The notes below the pieces were generated by a model. That model saw only the letters and a program-made list of their open reading frames with translations. It was not told the DNA's origin and made no database searches. Of a DNA stretch of 64,000 bases, positions 15,718 to 24,673 are shown piece after piece. Both the position numbers and the translations under genes were made by a program. This stretch comes from an uncultured Cyclobacteriaceae bacterium (GTDB taxonomy: Bacteria; Bacteroidota; Bacteroidia; Cytophagales; Cyclobacteriaceae), in the NCBI GenBank assembly GCA_947492745.1, contig CANLOE010000028.1:1-64000 (forward strand), written 5' to 3'. Every line of letters starts with the position of its first letter. Position 1 is the stretch's first letter.

Positions 15718-18089
15718 AACTGAAAGTCACACTATTGGTAGTATTGTTTTTCTCAAATCGGGCTTTTTCTCAGGACGATGGTAGTGTTATGGGGAAGGTG
15801 TCGGACGAATTGGGTATACCAGTACCTTCCGCACATGTACAATTGATCCACACTTCAAAAATAATGGTCACTGATGTAAACGGACATTTTAGCTTTAACA
15901 CCGTACCTATGGGGAAGTATACGGTCAAGGTCAGTGCCATCGGGTTTGAGACACAACAGCAAGATATCGACCTTAACATCAAACCAAAGACCAAACTATC
16001 GTTCAGGTTAAAACCCAAGATTCAGGAAATCGATGTAGTGACCGTCATCGGCAAGTCCGCTAAAAGTGAGCTGGAAGCATCAGCAAAGGCAGTGGAAGTC
16101 CTGGAAACCAAGGAAGTTAAATTCAGGACAGGCGACATGGGCGATATCATCGCGAAGGTACAGGGAGTCAATGTGAGGAGAAACGGGGGGCTAGGCTCCC
16201 GTACCAGACTTTCACTCAATGGCCTGACAGGCAATCAAGTCCGTTTCTTCTTGGATGATATCCCCCTCGATTTTAGTGGCCATGTCTTCGGACTGGCTGC
16301 TGTCCCTGTCAATTTGGTCGATCGTCTGGAAGTTTATAAAGGTGTTGTTCCCATAAAGTATGGTGCGGATGCACTGGGCGGAGGTGTTAATATCGTGACA
16401 CCGGAGATTTACCCCGGTTTTGGTGGCTCGTTTTACTATCAGACAGGGTCCTTCGGCACACACCGAACAGCGTTGTCCATACAACATAAAAACGAAAACA
16501 ACAACTTATTTTTTGATGGTAATGTTTTCTTCGATCAGGCGGATAACAACTATCGTGTAGATGTAACGATAGCGGATGAAAGAGGGAAATCCCAAGAGGT
16601 CAACGTTCCCCGGTTTCATGATGCTTACCGCGGTTATGGCATGAGTTTTACCCTGGGCATCATGGACAAAGCCTGGGCCAAAGAATTTAAATTGAAGGGT
16701 TTCACATCGGATTACCGTAAGGAAATCCAAAACAACGATCTGATGACGGGGCTACCTTATGGTGCTGTCGAAGTCTTCAGGAAATCCTCGGGAAGTATTC
16801 TTACCTATCGACAGGACCTTCAAGAAAAGCTGGATATCGACATTACTTTGGGCTATAATCATAGTCAAAGGCAGTTTGTCGACACCGCCGCATGTGCTTA
16901 CAATTGGTTTGGCGAATGTTTTGTCCGCAGGAGGGTCAGTGGGGAGATAAGATCGCAGCTTTCCGCCAGCAATGCCCGTGATCAGTTTACTTGGAACGAC
17001 AACCTGTTTTCCAGAGCCAACCTCTTGTGGCGATGGAAGGAGCAGCACACCTTTAGAATAACCCTTGCCCCCACAATGACCTTGCAGACGGGTGATGAAC
17101 GGCTCGACGATGCCTTTACCCCTTTGAATGCACACAAACGCCTCCTGAGCTGGGTCAATGGGGTAGAGCATGAAATCAAGACTATGGACGGCAGTCTCCA
17201 GAACATATTTTTCGTCAAGCATTACCTACAAGGTATCAGCTACGAGAACTTTATCGCTACTAACAATACGGTAGTCATGGCCAAGAAGAGTGGGCATTAT
17301 TATGGGTGGGGCAATGGCCTCAATTACAATTTCTCAAAGCGGCTTTCCACCAAGGTCAGTTACGAATACGCTACGCGACTACCCCAATCCGATGAACTTT
17401 TTGGGGACGGTCAGCTAACCTTGGGCAGTCTGGAACTGGCACCGGAAAGGAGTCATAACCTCAACTGGGAGCTGTTTTTGGAAAATGGGGAAAAGACCCT
17501 CGCTCCTCAGTGGAAAATACGCAGTAATTTATTTCTGAGAAAAGTAAGTGACCTTATCTTCTTCGATGTCAGTGGAGGAGGTGAAAATATCTTCGAAAAT
17601 GTATCCGAAGCTACCTCCACTGGGGTAGAACTCTCTGGAAATTGGGCCTCTAAAAGCGATCGGCTACACCTTTCGGTCAGTAGTACCTATCAGAGTTTCA
17701 TCAACGGTTCTGGGAATGGTCCTTATGAGGCATTTAAGGGTGACCGCATCCCAAATCGCCCCTACCTGTTCGCGAACAGTGCCCTAGCCTATTCTTTTAG
17801 GGAAATCTTTCGGGGCAATGGTGAATTTTCCCTATTTGCGAATACGCGTTATGTACATGGGTTTTTCAGAAGTTGGGAGAGTGCCGGGCGAGGGCAGTTA
17901 TCCTTTAAAAAACGTATTCCGGGACAGTACGTCCATAATGCAGGACTTACCTACAAAAATCGGTTTCAAACTGTCCGTTACGCCCTGACAGCTGAGATGC
18001 AAAACCTTAGTAACGAAAAAAACTTTGACTTCTTCGGAGTACAGAAACCCGGAAGGTCGCTTTTCATAAAATTAGTCAGTCAATTTTAA
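15714..18089 (+). CDS. TonB-dependent siderophore receptor
   Basis: A 791-aa outer-membrane receptor. Residues 1-19 are a signal peptide (cut after AFSQ), 24-105 a CarboxypepD_reg-like beta domain common in Bacteroidota, 125-235 the plug domain (GDIIAKVQGVNVRRNGGLGS, YGADALGGGVNIVTPE), and the rest a 22-strand barrel ending in FIKLVSQF with the terminal aromatic. It is encoded first (after a 51-aa ORF) in an operon with DUF4374, small membrane and PepSY proteins, all linked to siderophore iron uptake. Promoter features match those of the biosynthesis genes, so its ligand is probably the siderophore made here. Confidence 0.93.
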   Translation: MKLKVTLLVVLFFSNRAFSQDDGSVMGKVSDELGIPVPSAHVQLIHTSKIMVTDVNGHFSFNTVPMGKYTVKVSAIGFETQQQDIDLNIKPKTKLSFRLKPKIQEIDVVTVIGKSAKSELEASAKAVEVLETKEVKFRTGDMGDIIAKVQGVNVRRNGGLGSRTRLSLNGLTGNQVRFFLDDIPLDFSGHVFGLAAVPVNLVDRLEVYKGVVPIKYGADALGGGVNIVTPEIYPGFGGSFYYQTGSFGTHRTALSIQHKNENNNLFFDGNVFFDQADNNYRVDVTIADERGKSQEVNVPRFHDAYRGYGMSFTLGIMDKAWAKEFKLKGFTSDYRKEIQNNDLMTGLPYGAVEVFRKSSGSILTYRQDLQEKLDIDITLGYNHSQRQFVDTAACAYNWFGECFVRRRVSGEIRSQLSASNARDQFTWNDNLFSRANLLWRWKEQHTFRITLAPTMTLQTGDERLDDAFTPLNAHKRLLSWVNGVEHEIKTMDGSLQNIFFVKHYLQGISYENFIATNNTVVMAKKSGHYYGWGNGLNYNFSKRLSTKVSYEYATRLPQSDELFGDGQLTLGSLELAPERSHNLNWELFLENGEKTLAPQWKIRSNLFLRKVSDLIFFDVSGGGENIFENVSEATSTGVELSGNWASKSDRLHLSVSSTYQSFINGSGNGPYEAFKGDRIPNRPYLFANSALAYSFREIFRGNGEFSLFANTRYVHGFFRSWESAGRGQLSFKKRIPGQYVHNAGLTYKNRFQTVRYALTAEMQNLSNEKNFDFFGVQKPGRSLFIKLVSQF

Positions 18090-18114
18090 CCTAATTGTAT
18101 AAATCACAATTAAT

Positions 18115-19335
18115 ATGAATGCCTTACGCTCAATATATTATCTACTATTCCTAGCGGTTCTCTTTAGTCTTGTTTCTTGCGGTGATGATGATACCAACCC
18201 TCCCAGCGGGGATCCACCGTCGACCGATAATGATTTTTCGGCTGTTGTCGCGGCCCTTAGGGTAAGTACGCCCAGTGGACGTATACAGTACATGGGAGCT
18301 TATGAGACCCTGCCCAAGGAGCTTGACTTCAAGGACATGGTAGAACTGGGTACCGCGGTGACCGTATACGCTTATGGCAAGCATCCTTATGTATACAGTG
18401 GCACTGCCTCTACGCTGACCAAATACGATGTCAGTTCGACGTATGAAATCAGTGTATCGGATGAACTGAACCTGACGAGTACAGGCCTGAGTGGTAACTT
18501 TGGACCCCCAGCCTTTACTTCAGAGACAAGGGCTTTCTTTTTTGCGCTTTCGGAGGGGAAAATCATCGAGTTCAACCCTGAGACCATGAGTATTACCGAA
18601 ACTATTGACGTTGCCCCACTGGCACTCAGTGATAATCCGGAAATCAATACAACTACCTTCTCCAGCTATGTGACCGATGCGGGAAAAATCCTGCTACCGA
18701 TAGCTGCCAATCCCAGCGATTTTGACAAATTCCCTCAGTTTGGGCAGGTAGCCGTTTTCGATATCGATACCAAAACCGTAAGCTATGTTAGCGATACGCG
18801 CATGTCCATGGGCTATGATACCTTTGCCGAAGGAAATGATGGTTCTTTTTATTACCGTCCCGCAAGAAATACGGCCAGAGCAGAAGATTATAGCTCGATT
18901 ACGGGCCATCCCACTACGGGCGGCCTACTCAAAGTCAACAACGACGGCACTTTCGACCCCGATTTTTTCCTCGACCTCAAAGAAATACTGAATGCTCACT
19001 CTGCCAATATCGTACCTTATGTGTATGATGGCAAAGCTTTGGTTCAGTATATGGATGCATCTCATGTGCCCCCTTCAGACCCTGCAATGTGGTTTAGAAG
19101 CCCTACAAAATTTGCATTGCTCGACTTGGAGACCAAAGAATTCGAAGCTTTTACTGCTTTTGAGGAACTGGGTACGGTATATACCGTAGGCGAAATCGAT
19201 GGAGAGGTATATTATGGGAATTTTGGTGCCAGCTCTGGAAAATACAGTGTCCTAAGACAAAATGGAGCTAAAGATTTCGAAATTGTCTCCGAACCTATGG
19301 GTGGAAGCTGCGGCTATATAGGACAACTGAAATAG
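18115..19335 (+). CDS. DUF4374-family periplasmic/outer-membrane lipoprotein
   Basis: A 406-aa lipoprotein: residues 1-21 form a signal peptide with Cys22 in FSLVSCGDDD, an acidic linker follows, then a domain of repeated beta-strand blades (EFNPETMSITETI, VAVFDIDTKTVSYV, KFALLDLETKEFEAF), consistent with a propeller-like fold. DUF4374 proteins are typically encoded beside TonB receptors and PepSY proteins in Bacteroidota, as here (26 bp after the receptor stop). A role in capturing ferric siderophore or assisting iron release at the cell surface is inferred from that association; no enzymatic motif is visible. Confidence 0.85.
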   Translation: MNALRSIYYLLFLAVLFSLVSCGDDDTNPPSGDPPSTDNDFSAVVAALRVSTPSGRIQYMGAYETLPKELDFKDMVELGTAVTVYAYGKHPYVYSGTASTLTKYDVSSTYEISVSDELNLTSTGLSGNFGPPAFTSETRAFFFALSEGKIIEFNPETMSITETIDVAPLALSDNPEINTTTFSSYVTDAGKILLPIAANPSDFDKFPQFGQVAVFDIDTKTVSYVSDTRMSMGYDTFAEGNDGSFYYRPARNTARAEDYSSITGHPTTGGLLKVNNDGTFDPDFFLDLKEILNAHSANIVPYVYDGKALVQYMDASHVPPSDPAMWFRSPTKFALLDLETKEFEAFTAFEELGTVYTVGEIDGEVYYGNFGASSGKYSVLRQNGAKDFEIVSEPMGGSCGYIGQLK

Positions 19336-19575
19336 CCTTTCCGTAGCATCAGATCAGGGTAGCCGTCTTCAAAATACTTGTGATGCAGATGGCCCCTGCT
19401 CTGGTTCGGTTCTGCATTTTATACCCTACTGTCCTGCCCTGCCAAGAAATTTCCCATGAAGACGGATAGCATAACCATCAAAGATACCCCGACTCTCATC
19501 TTATAATGTGGGGACCTGACAAGTATCAAAATGAGCTATACTATCAAAGATTGTTTTATCAAAGTCCATGTTACA

Positions 19576-19908
19576 ATGAACACTTTACTGACCATCATTA
19601 CTTTTATAGGTGTATTTATAGCCTACCATACTTCCCAAAAAGCTACTTTACAACAGCCGAGACCGTTGGGAATCTGGCTACAACGCTATACTCGGGTATC
19701 GAAGCGCTTTGCTGTACTTGTATTGTTTGTAGCCTTCCTTTTAGCAATATATATGCATGGCCTAGCTGCCGGCATTTTACTGGAGAGTATACAACTGATG
19801 TCCCTGACGGGTCTGCTTGTCCTTATTGCTCCGCTCCATGTTGTCGATTACCGTCATTTACTGCTATTGTTCCCTGTATTGTTCGGATTGGAAAATTGGA
19901 TAGGATAA
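19576..19908 (+). CDS. Small membrane protein, DUF3325-like
   Basis: About 110 aa with three hydrophobic segments (LLTIITFIGVFIAYH, FAVLVLFVAFLLAIYMHG, SLTGLLVLIAPLHVVDY). Spacing and context match the DUF3325 proteins that accompany PepSY proteins in siderophore operons of Gram-negative bacteria. An upstream ATG at 19531 would add 15 residues; the ATG at 19576 gives the usual family length. The 195-bp gap before it contains no other gene. Function in the family is unknown; a partner in the inner-membrane ferric-siderophore reductase complex is the usual guess. Confidence 0.7.
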   Translation: MNTLLTIITFIGVFIAYHTSQKATLQQPRPLGIWLQRYTRVSKRFAVLVLFVAFLLAIYMHGLAAGILLESIQLMSLTGLLVLIAPLHVVDYRHLLLLFPVLFGLENWIG

Positions 19909-19910
19909 TT

Positions 19911-20207
19911 ATGCCTGCAAATAAAAAATACCTCAGTACTTCCAACTGGCAACGCTTCTCTAAGCTATCCGCAGGATTTTTGGGAGGGTATCTTGTCTGC
20001 CTATCTTTTCACTTTGCACTGGCACAGTGGTGGAACAGGGCCTGGGTACTGGTCACTTTATCTTTCACGGGCTTTATCCTGTGGGCAGTACTGCTGTTAC
20101 TTGCCTTTTTGGCCAAAAGTGAAAAGAAGATATGGGGCTTATATTTACTCCTTACCGCCGTGTTTTCCCTACTTACCTATATCGGCAAGCTATACCGATC
20201 CTATTAG
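19911..20207 (+). CDS. Small membrane protein, DUF3649-like
   Basis: 98 aa from the ATG 2 bp after the previous stop; the reading frame is open further upstream, but that part overlaps the preceding gene in another frame and is not coding. Three hydrophobic segments (FLGGYLVCLSFHFALA, LVTLSFTGFILWAVLLLLAFLA, GLYLLLTAVFSLLTYIG) fit DUF3649-type proteins that pair with DUF3325 and PepSY proteins in iron-uptake operons. It sits directly before the PepSY gene. The assignment rests on topology, length and gene order rather than strong motif matches. Confidence 0.65.
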   Translation: MPANKKYLSTSNWQRFSKLSAGFLGGYLVCLSFHFALAQWWNRAWVLVTLSFTGFILWAVLLLLAFLAKSEKKIWGLYLLLTAVFSLLTYIGKLYRSY

Positions 20208-20218
20208 ACCTCCCCTTT

Positions 20219-21856
20219 ATGGATAAGCGTTCTTATAATATCGTGTTTCATACCCATACCGTCAGTGGGATTGTCATCAGTGTTCTACTTTACATTATCT
20301 TTTTCGCAGGATCTTTCTCTTTTTTCAGAGACGAGATCAACAACTGGGAAAGCAATACTTCCGCCTATAACAGTGTAGCTCCAGAGATGAACTTTGACAG
20401 CGCGCTGGACAGCATACAACAAAAATACGACCTCTATGGCAGGAACATTACGATAGAATGGCCACAGTCCATCCAGCGGGTCAATGTACGCCTGTCCCCA
20501 AGTAAAGACAGTACTGCGGATGAGCCCCGGAAGAAGGCAGCATTTTTTTACCTGAGTACACTTGACCTTCAACAAAGTAGCTATAACGAAGGCTACTCTC
20601 TCGGCGAATTTTTATACCGGTTACATTTCTTTTCTCAAATCCCAAACCGTATTGGTTATTACCTGTCCGGTTTCGTTTCCTTCTTTTTTCTATTTGCTCT
20701 CTTGACAGGGGTCATCATTCACTGGGACAAAATCATTTCCAACTTCTATGTATTTCGGCCTTGGAGTAAGCTAAAGACCTTATGGACCGATGCCCATACA
20801 GCCTTAGGACTTATCGGTCTGCCTTTTCAGCTCGTGTATGCAGTTACCGGTACTTTTTTTATGATACAGATCGTATTGGCGGCACCGGCCATAGTCGTAC
20901 TCTATGACGGTGACCGAAACCAGTTCAACAAAGACCTGGAATATGTAGTAGCCACTTTCCCATTAGAAGAAAAAACCGAAACGACAGCTAGTGTTCATAC
21001 ATTATTGACCCGCACCAAAGACCGGTGGCCTGATATTAACCTGACAAAAGTGCATATCAGTAATTATGGGGACCGTTCCATGAAAGTACGCATCAGCGGG
21101 CAGTCCGATTATCGACAAAAGATGGTAGGAATAGGGGAAGTCCTGTATGATGGCATCAGTGGAAAAGTGCTATCCGAAAAGAATCCCTATGGTTCCAGCT
21201 CTTATTTGGATACTATTAAAAGTATACTGTATCGGCTGCACTATGGGGACTACGGTCAATATGCCCTGAAAACGATTTCAATGATTTTGGGTTTCATCAG
21301 CTGTTTTGTCATCATCTCGGGTGTGATGATATGGTTAGTAGCACGGGATAAAGACAGCTTAGCAAAGAAAAAAAGAAAGTTCAACGAGACTCTGGTACAG
21401 TGCTATCTGGCCATCTGTTTGAGCATGTATCCACTGACAGCTTTTGCTTTTATTCTCGTTAAAGTCGCGGGGGCCTCGGGAAAAGGGTTTCTGTATCCTT
21501 GGTATTTTCTGAGCTGGATTGGACTTTCTCTATTTTTCGCATTCAAAAAAGACAATGCCTTTACCAATAAGGTTACGCTATTGATAGGAAGTATACTGGG
21601 ACTGCTCGTACCGGTCAGCAATGGGTTATATTCCGGAAATTGGTTCTGGAAAACTATTGCGCAACGGCACATCGATATTTTTATGGTAGATGCTCTATGG
21701 ATGGGAATATCTCTTGTCGGTTTGTTCATCTATTTTCAATTGGTCAAGCAGAATGCCAAGAGCATTTCAAAGACAACTATATCTTCTCATGTAAACAATG
21801 AAGTCAACCCAGATCATGCGTTGGAACTTCGTAACGAGGGTTTAATACAAACTTAG
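20219..21856 (+). CDS. PepSY-domain inner-membrane protein, putative ferric-siderophore reductase
   Basis: 545 aa from the ATG at 20219 (start MDKRSYNIVFHTHTVSG). Four long transmembrane helices carry the PepSY_TM histidines (FHTHTVSGIVISVLLY near the start, LWTDAHTALGLIGLPF, YRLHYGDYGQYALKTISMILG), followed by more membrane helices in the C-terminal third. Such proteins are thought to reduce ferric siderophores in the periplasm, FoxB/PiuB-like. It ends the uptake operon. Oddity: the last 16 or so codons (after NNEV) and the stop lie inside the family A repeat that begins at 21806, so the C-terminal tail was supplied by repeat insertion. Confidence 0.88.
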   Translation: MDKRSYNIVFHTHTVSGIVISVLLYIIFFAGSFSFFRDEINNWESNTSAYNSVAPEMNFDSALDSIQQKYDLYGRNITIEWPQSIQRVNVRLSPSKDSTADEPRKKAAFFYLSTLDLQQSSYNEGYSLGEFLYRLHFFSQIPNRIGYYLSGFVSFFFLFALLTGVIIHWDKIISNFYVFRPWSKLKTLWTDAHTALGLIGLPFQLVYAVTGTFFMIQIVLAAPAIVVLYDGDRNQFNKDLEYVVATFPLEEKTETTASVHTLLTRTKDRWPDINLTKVHISNYGDRSMKVRISGQSDYRQKMVGIGEVLYDGISGKVLSEKNPYGSSSYLDTIKSILYRLHYGDYGQYALKTISMILGFISCFVIISGVMIWLVARDKDSLAKKKRKFNETLVQCYLAICLSMYPLTAFAFILVKVAGASGKGFLYPWYFLSWIGLSLFFAFKKDNAFTNKVTLLIGSILGLLVPVSNGLYSGNWFWKTIAQRHIDIFMVDALWMGISLVGLFIYFQLVKQNAKSISKTTISSHVNNEVNPDHALELRNEGLIQT

Positions 21857-22175
21857 CTTTCAAATATCGCATATCTTCCTGTTCATTTTGCTTCACTCTG
21901 CGTTGACAATCCTCGGGATAGCGCTGCTATTCCTGCGGTTCTCGCCTTGATTGAAACAAAATGACCCGCGGAATCTTATACGACATTTAAAACCTAAATT
22001 TGTATAACCCAAATTGATCGATAGAAATCGTGATGAGCGTATAAATAGCAAAATATCAGCCATTTGGATTCGTTCGGCATAGCACCGCTATGGTGAACTC
22101 AAAAAACGTAGTGTAACGACCGGTTTGCAGCTATTTAAGGCCGCAGTAGAATTTTCCAATGCATGATCCTGGGTC
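21806..22175. repeat. Composite repeat: family A left arm, family B copy B3, family A copy A6
   Basis: 21806-21846 is a family A left arm (AACCCAGATCATGCGTTGGA), 21844-22005 a full family B copy, and 22006-22175 a full family A copy ending GATCCTGGGTC. The first arm reads through as the C-terminus of the PepSY protein. This is the last repeat of either family seen in the window; the mobile element starts within 50 bp, so it marks the chromosome side of the junction. Confidence 0.85.
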
Positions 22176-22225
22176 AAGGTAATCTAAGGTCAGCTCAGGC
22201 CAATGTAGAGGTACGTTTTACGAAA

Positions 22226-22443
22226 GTGCAGCAGGGTACCGATGTGATAGGGTGATGGTGATGGTTTCGTAGGAGGTCCGTTACGGGGACACAAGCGGAC
22301 GCTTGCGCCAAGTGGGTGATGAAAAGAAAAGGCCCGGGAAACACCCCGGACCTTAGAATCATTGTCCTTTCGAAAAAAATCGGGGTAACCAGCCCCACGA
22401 AAAAACTAACCTAATTTAACCTTAACTAAAAAATGAAAAACCT
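22226..22443. repeat. Left copy of the ~220-bp direct repeat flanking the mobile element
   Basis: About 90% identical by eye to 63653-63878, in the same orientation, from GTGCAGCAGGGTA to ATGAAAAACCT. Both contain the hairpins CACAAGCGGACGCTTGCG and GGCCCGGG-CCCCGG-CC, then ATCGGGGTAACC-GCCCC. The sequences diverge right after ATGAAAAACCT, a sharp junction compatible with a recombination site. Confidence 0.8.
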
Positions 22444-22546
22444 GTGTTCGTTCGTACCATTTATTCAAACACCTCCAAATGCGACAAAAAGCAAACAATT
22501 TTATCTTGATTATATTACATTTGAAGGTGTATCGACAAATAATACG

Positions 22547-22574
22547 AAATGAGTCGAAAAATAGTCGAAAAAAA
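22547..22574. repeat. 28-bp exact direct repeat, left copy (candidate attL)
   Basis: Begins AAATGAGTCGAAAAATAGTC and ends in seven A; identical to 63353-63380. It contains two 11-bp tandem words (AGTCGAAAAAT). Only 35 bp separate it from the recombinase start, a usual position for an attachment site or for recombinase arm/promoter sites. Both 28-bp copies lie inside the ~220-bp repeats, so which pair is the true crossover site is open. Confidence 0.6.
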
Positions 22575-22609
22575 AAACGGCCCGATAACCCGACACAACA
22601 AAAGAAAAA

Positions 22610-24007
22610 ATGAACTACACACTTGACATCAATTGCCACAACTATGTATCAAAAGGGACCTATGGCCTAAGGATGAGGCTCAACCTTAACGGACTGACTG
22701 ACTTCATCCCACTGAAAGAAAGAATTAAGGTAGAACACTACGACATTGAAAACCAAGAGGTCAAAAGAGGGATCAAAGGTGCCACGCAATACCAAACATT
22801 CATCACGAGGGAAAGACAGCGAATCATCGATATAATAAAATCGCTACTCAATAGGGACGTCATCGTTACCCATGACAAGGTCAAGGCCGAATATAGGAAA
22901 CAGACCCATAAGGATGTGGATATTTCACCCAAGAAATCGGATTTCAAGACCTTTGTAGAAGAAAAGATCAAATTGCAGAGGGAAAAGAAAGAGCTTGAAG
23001 AATCGACACTTTGCTACTACGAAAGGCAGCTCAACAGACTGTTGCGGGATTTCCAGCCGAAAATCAGCATACACGAACTCGATCATGATCTTATACAGAG
23101 AGTCAAGGATTGGATGGAAAAGGAAGATATGAAAAAGAACAGCCGGCACCACATCCTACAGTTCCTGAAAAAGTATTCCGGATACCTATATGATGAGAGA
23201 AGACTAGAGATAGACCCCTTTCAAAGACATAAGGTCAGTAGTATCGAAGCGACCGAGCCGGATTTTCTTCTGCCCGAGGAGATCAGTACGCTACAGGAAC
23301 TCTACGATAGTAAAGGGCTTCTGGCCAGTGACGGTAATATTGAAGAAAGGTACAGAGCGGAAAAACTCCATAATGTATTGCAGCAATGTCTGATAGCAAT
23401 CTATTGCGGTCTACGGATAAGTGACATGAGTACCTTGAGCATTGACGATATCAAGGACGATTCAATAGTAAAAAAAATGAAGAAAGGAAGGTTGGGTGTA
23501 CACAGGACCGTCAGCATCCCCATCCATCACCAGCTAAGGGCCATGATGGAATTCGATAGGGAAGACAAAAGGCTGTTCTCAATGAAAATGTACCAGTCCA
23601 GCACCACTAACAGGCACCTAAATACAATCCTTAAAAAAGCCGGTATAGTCAAACGCCTCTCCTTCCACAAGCTAAGACATACTTTCGCCATCAATTCCCT
23701 ATTGCTCGGCATTCCCATAGAAGTAGTGGGAGCCCTGCTCGGGCATGTCAAAATGGAGTCCACTCAAAAGTACGCTAGGATCATCGATAGGTTGAGAAAG
23801 AAGCACATCATCAAATGGGACTACCTAAACCTTGAAGTCATGAAGATCGGTAACAGAAAACTGCACTGCACCTCATGTAGCTGGCCAGTACTCGAATACC
23901 ATCCCGACATCGTCACCCATGGCAAATTGGAAATCCAATGCCCAAAATGTTCGGAAAGTTTTACCCATGATTTCGGACAGGAACGGCTCATGAAGGTGGT
24001 AAATTAA
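22610..24007 (+). CDS. Tyrosine recombinase/integrase with C-terminal zinc ribbon
   Basis: A 465-aa integrase. Residues 1-100 resemble an arm-binding domain, 105-200 the SAM-like core-binding domain, and 220-400 the catalytic domain with Arg269 (YCGLRISDM), His353 and Arg356 (HKLRHTFA), His near 377 (LLGHVKMEST) and Tyr near 388 (QKYARI). All catalytic residues are present, so it should be active. An extra C-terminal segment (about 415-455) carries CTSC and CPKC pairs, a zinc ribbon not usual for this family. It is encoded at the left end of the element, just inside a 28-bp repeat, and is followed by a strong terminator. It probably drives integration and excision. Confidence 0.95.
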   Translation: MNYTLDINCHNYVSKGTYGLRMRLNLNGLTDFIPLKERIKVEHYDIENQEVKRGIKGATQYQTFITRERQRIIDIIKSLLNRDVIVTHDKVKAEYRKQTHKDVDISPKKSDFKTFVEEKIKLQREKKELEESTLCYYERQLNRLLRDFQPKISIHELDHDLIQRVKDWMEKEDMKKNSRHHILQFLKKYSGYLYDERRLEIDPFQRHKVSSIEATEPDFLLPEEISTLQELYDSKGLLASDGNIEERYRAEKLHNVLQQCLIAIYCGLRISDMSTLSIDDIKDDSIVKKMKKGRLGVHRTVSIPIHHQLRAMMEFDREDKRLFSMKMYQSSTTNRHLNTILKKAGIVKRLSFHKLRHTFAINSLLLGIPIEVVGALLGHVKMESTQKYARIIDRLRKKHIIKWDYLNLEVMKIGNRKLHCTSCSWPVLEYHPDIVTHGKLEIQCPKCSESFTHDFGQERLMKVVN

Positions 24008-24029
24008 TGCCAAAAGTAAGCGGAACCAA

Positions 24030-24059
24030 CGGGGACCGTTCCGGTCCCCGTTTTTTTTT
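24030..24059 (+). terminator. Intrinsic terminator after the integrase gene
   Basis: Perfect 9-bp stem CGGGGACCG/CGGTCCCCG with a 3-base loop, followed by nine T, 23 bp after the integrase stop. Confidence 0.92.
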
Positions 24060-24118
24060 GAAAAAATCTGAGGAATTTCATTTTATCCAAGTACTTCATA
24101 TTCAGTGATTTAATGATT

Positions 24119-24171
24119 AGGGGTACCCCCCCCTACGCAGGGGGTACCCCCTGCGCAGGGGGGGTACCCCT
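24119..24171. repeat. 53-bp GC-rich near-perfect palindrome
   Basis: Built from three GGGGTACCCC blocks separated by C/G runs and TACGCA/TGCGCA arms, centred on a GGGTACCC near 24145. Six T follow on the plus strand. It is far beyond what a terminator needs, given a full terminator 60 bp earlier. It may extrude as a cruciform or serve as a protein-binding or processing site between the integrase and the excisionase-like gene. Confidence 0.85.
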
Positions 24172-24224
24172 GTTTTTTCTGATGTTATTTTGCGTTTAAT
24201 TTGTACAAAACAAACAAGGAAAAC

Positions 24225-24491
24225 ATGATCAGAAAAAGTTCGGACAGTGCCTACATCATCCAGATGATATTGGATGTGGAAAAGCGCCTCACTAACGAGA
24301 TACGTGAGGGGAGGAACAGGGAAAGGCTCATAAGCCCACGTCGGTTCTCCGAGCTGACGGGAATCAAGTACACAACAGTCATCCATTACCTGAACATCAA
24401 CTTCATCAAAGGTATGCAGAAGAGTCCGGGATCGGCCTGGTTGATCCCCATTGAAGAAGTCGACAGGATGAGAAATGAATCGAGAAAATAG
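24225..24491 (+). CDS. Excisionase-like helix-turn-helix protein
   Basis: 88 aa from the ATG at 24225, preceded by AAGGA at 24216; a TTG 24 bp upstream is less likely. Residues 36-80 (LISPRRFSELTGIKYTTVIH, later GSAWLIPIEEVDRM) match the short MerR-like winged-helix of excisionases and related DNA-binding proteins. Located directly after the integrase terminator and the 53-bp palindrome, it may be the recombination directionality factor or an early regulator. A generic DNA-binding regulator is the alternative. Confidence 0.65.
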   Translation: MIRKSSDSAYIIQMILDVEKRLTNEIREGRNRERLISPRRFSELTGIKYTTVIHYLNINFIKGMQKSPGSAWLIPIEEVDRMRNESRK

Positions 24492-24673
24492 ATTTTATTG
24501 ATGGAAAGCGTTCAAATCCCGCACCTATATGTCACTTCTCAGCAAACTTTTTTTGTGAATAAATTTTACAATAAATTGAATTATTTTACCATTATTGTAG
24601 AACAATTCTTTGTGCTTGTGAGTTTAAAGACATTATGCAAACCGGATAAACCAACTCAATACATTTAAGAACT

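Noticed and set aside
19506-19910. 234-aa gene covering the DUF3325-like gene in another frame
   Set aside because: The first 135 residues are the out-of-frame shadow of the neighbouring gene; the membrane protein starts at 19911.
22195-22398. Minus-strand ORF in the left end repeat, with a related ORF at 63610-63831
   Set aside because: Both follow from the shared repeat and its hairpins; composition and frames do not look protein-coding and the C-termini diverge.
22176-22609. tRNA gene as integration target
   Set aside because: No cloverleaf or CCA-like end is visible at either element end.
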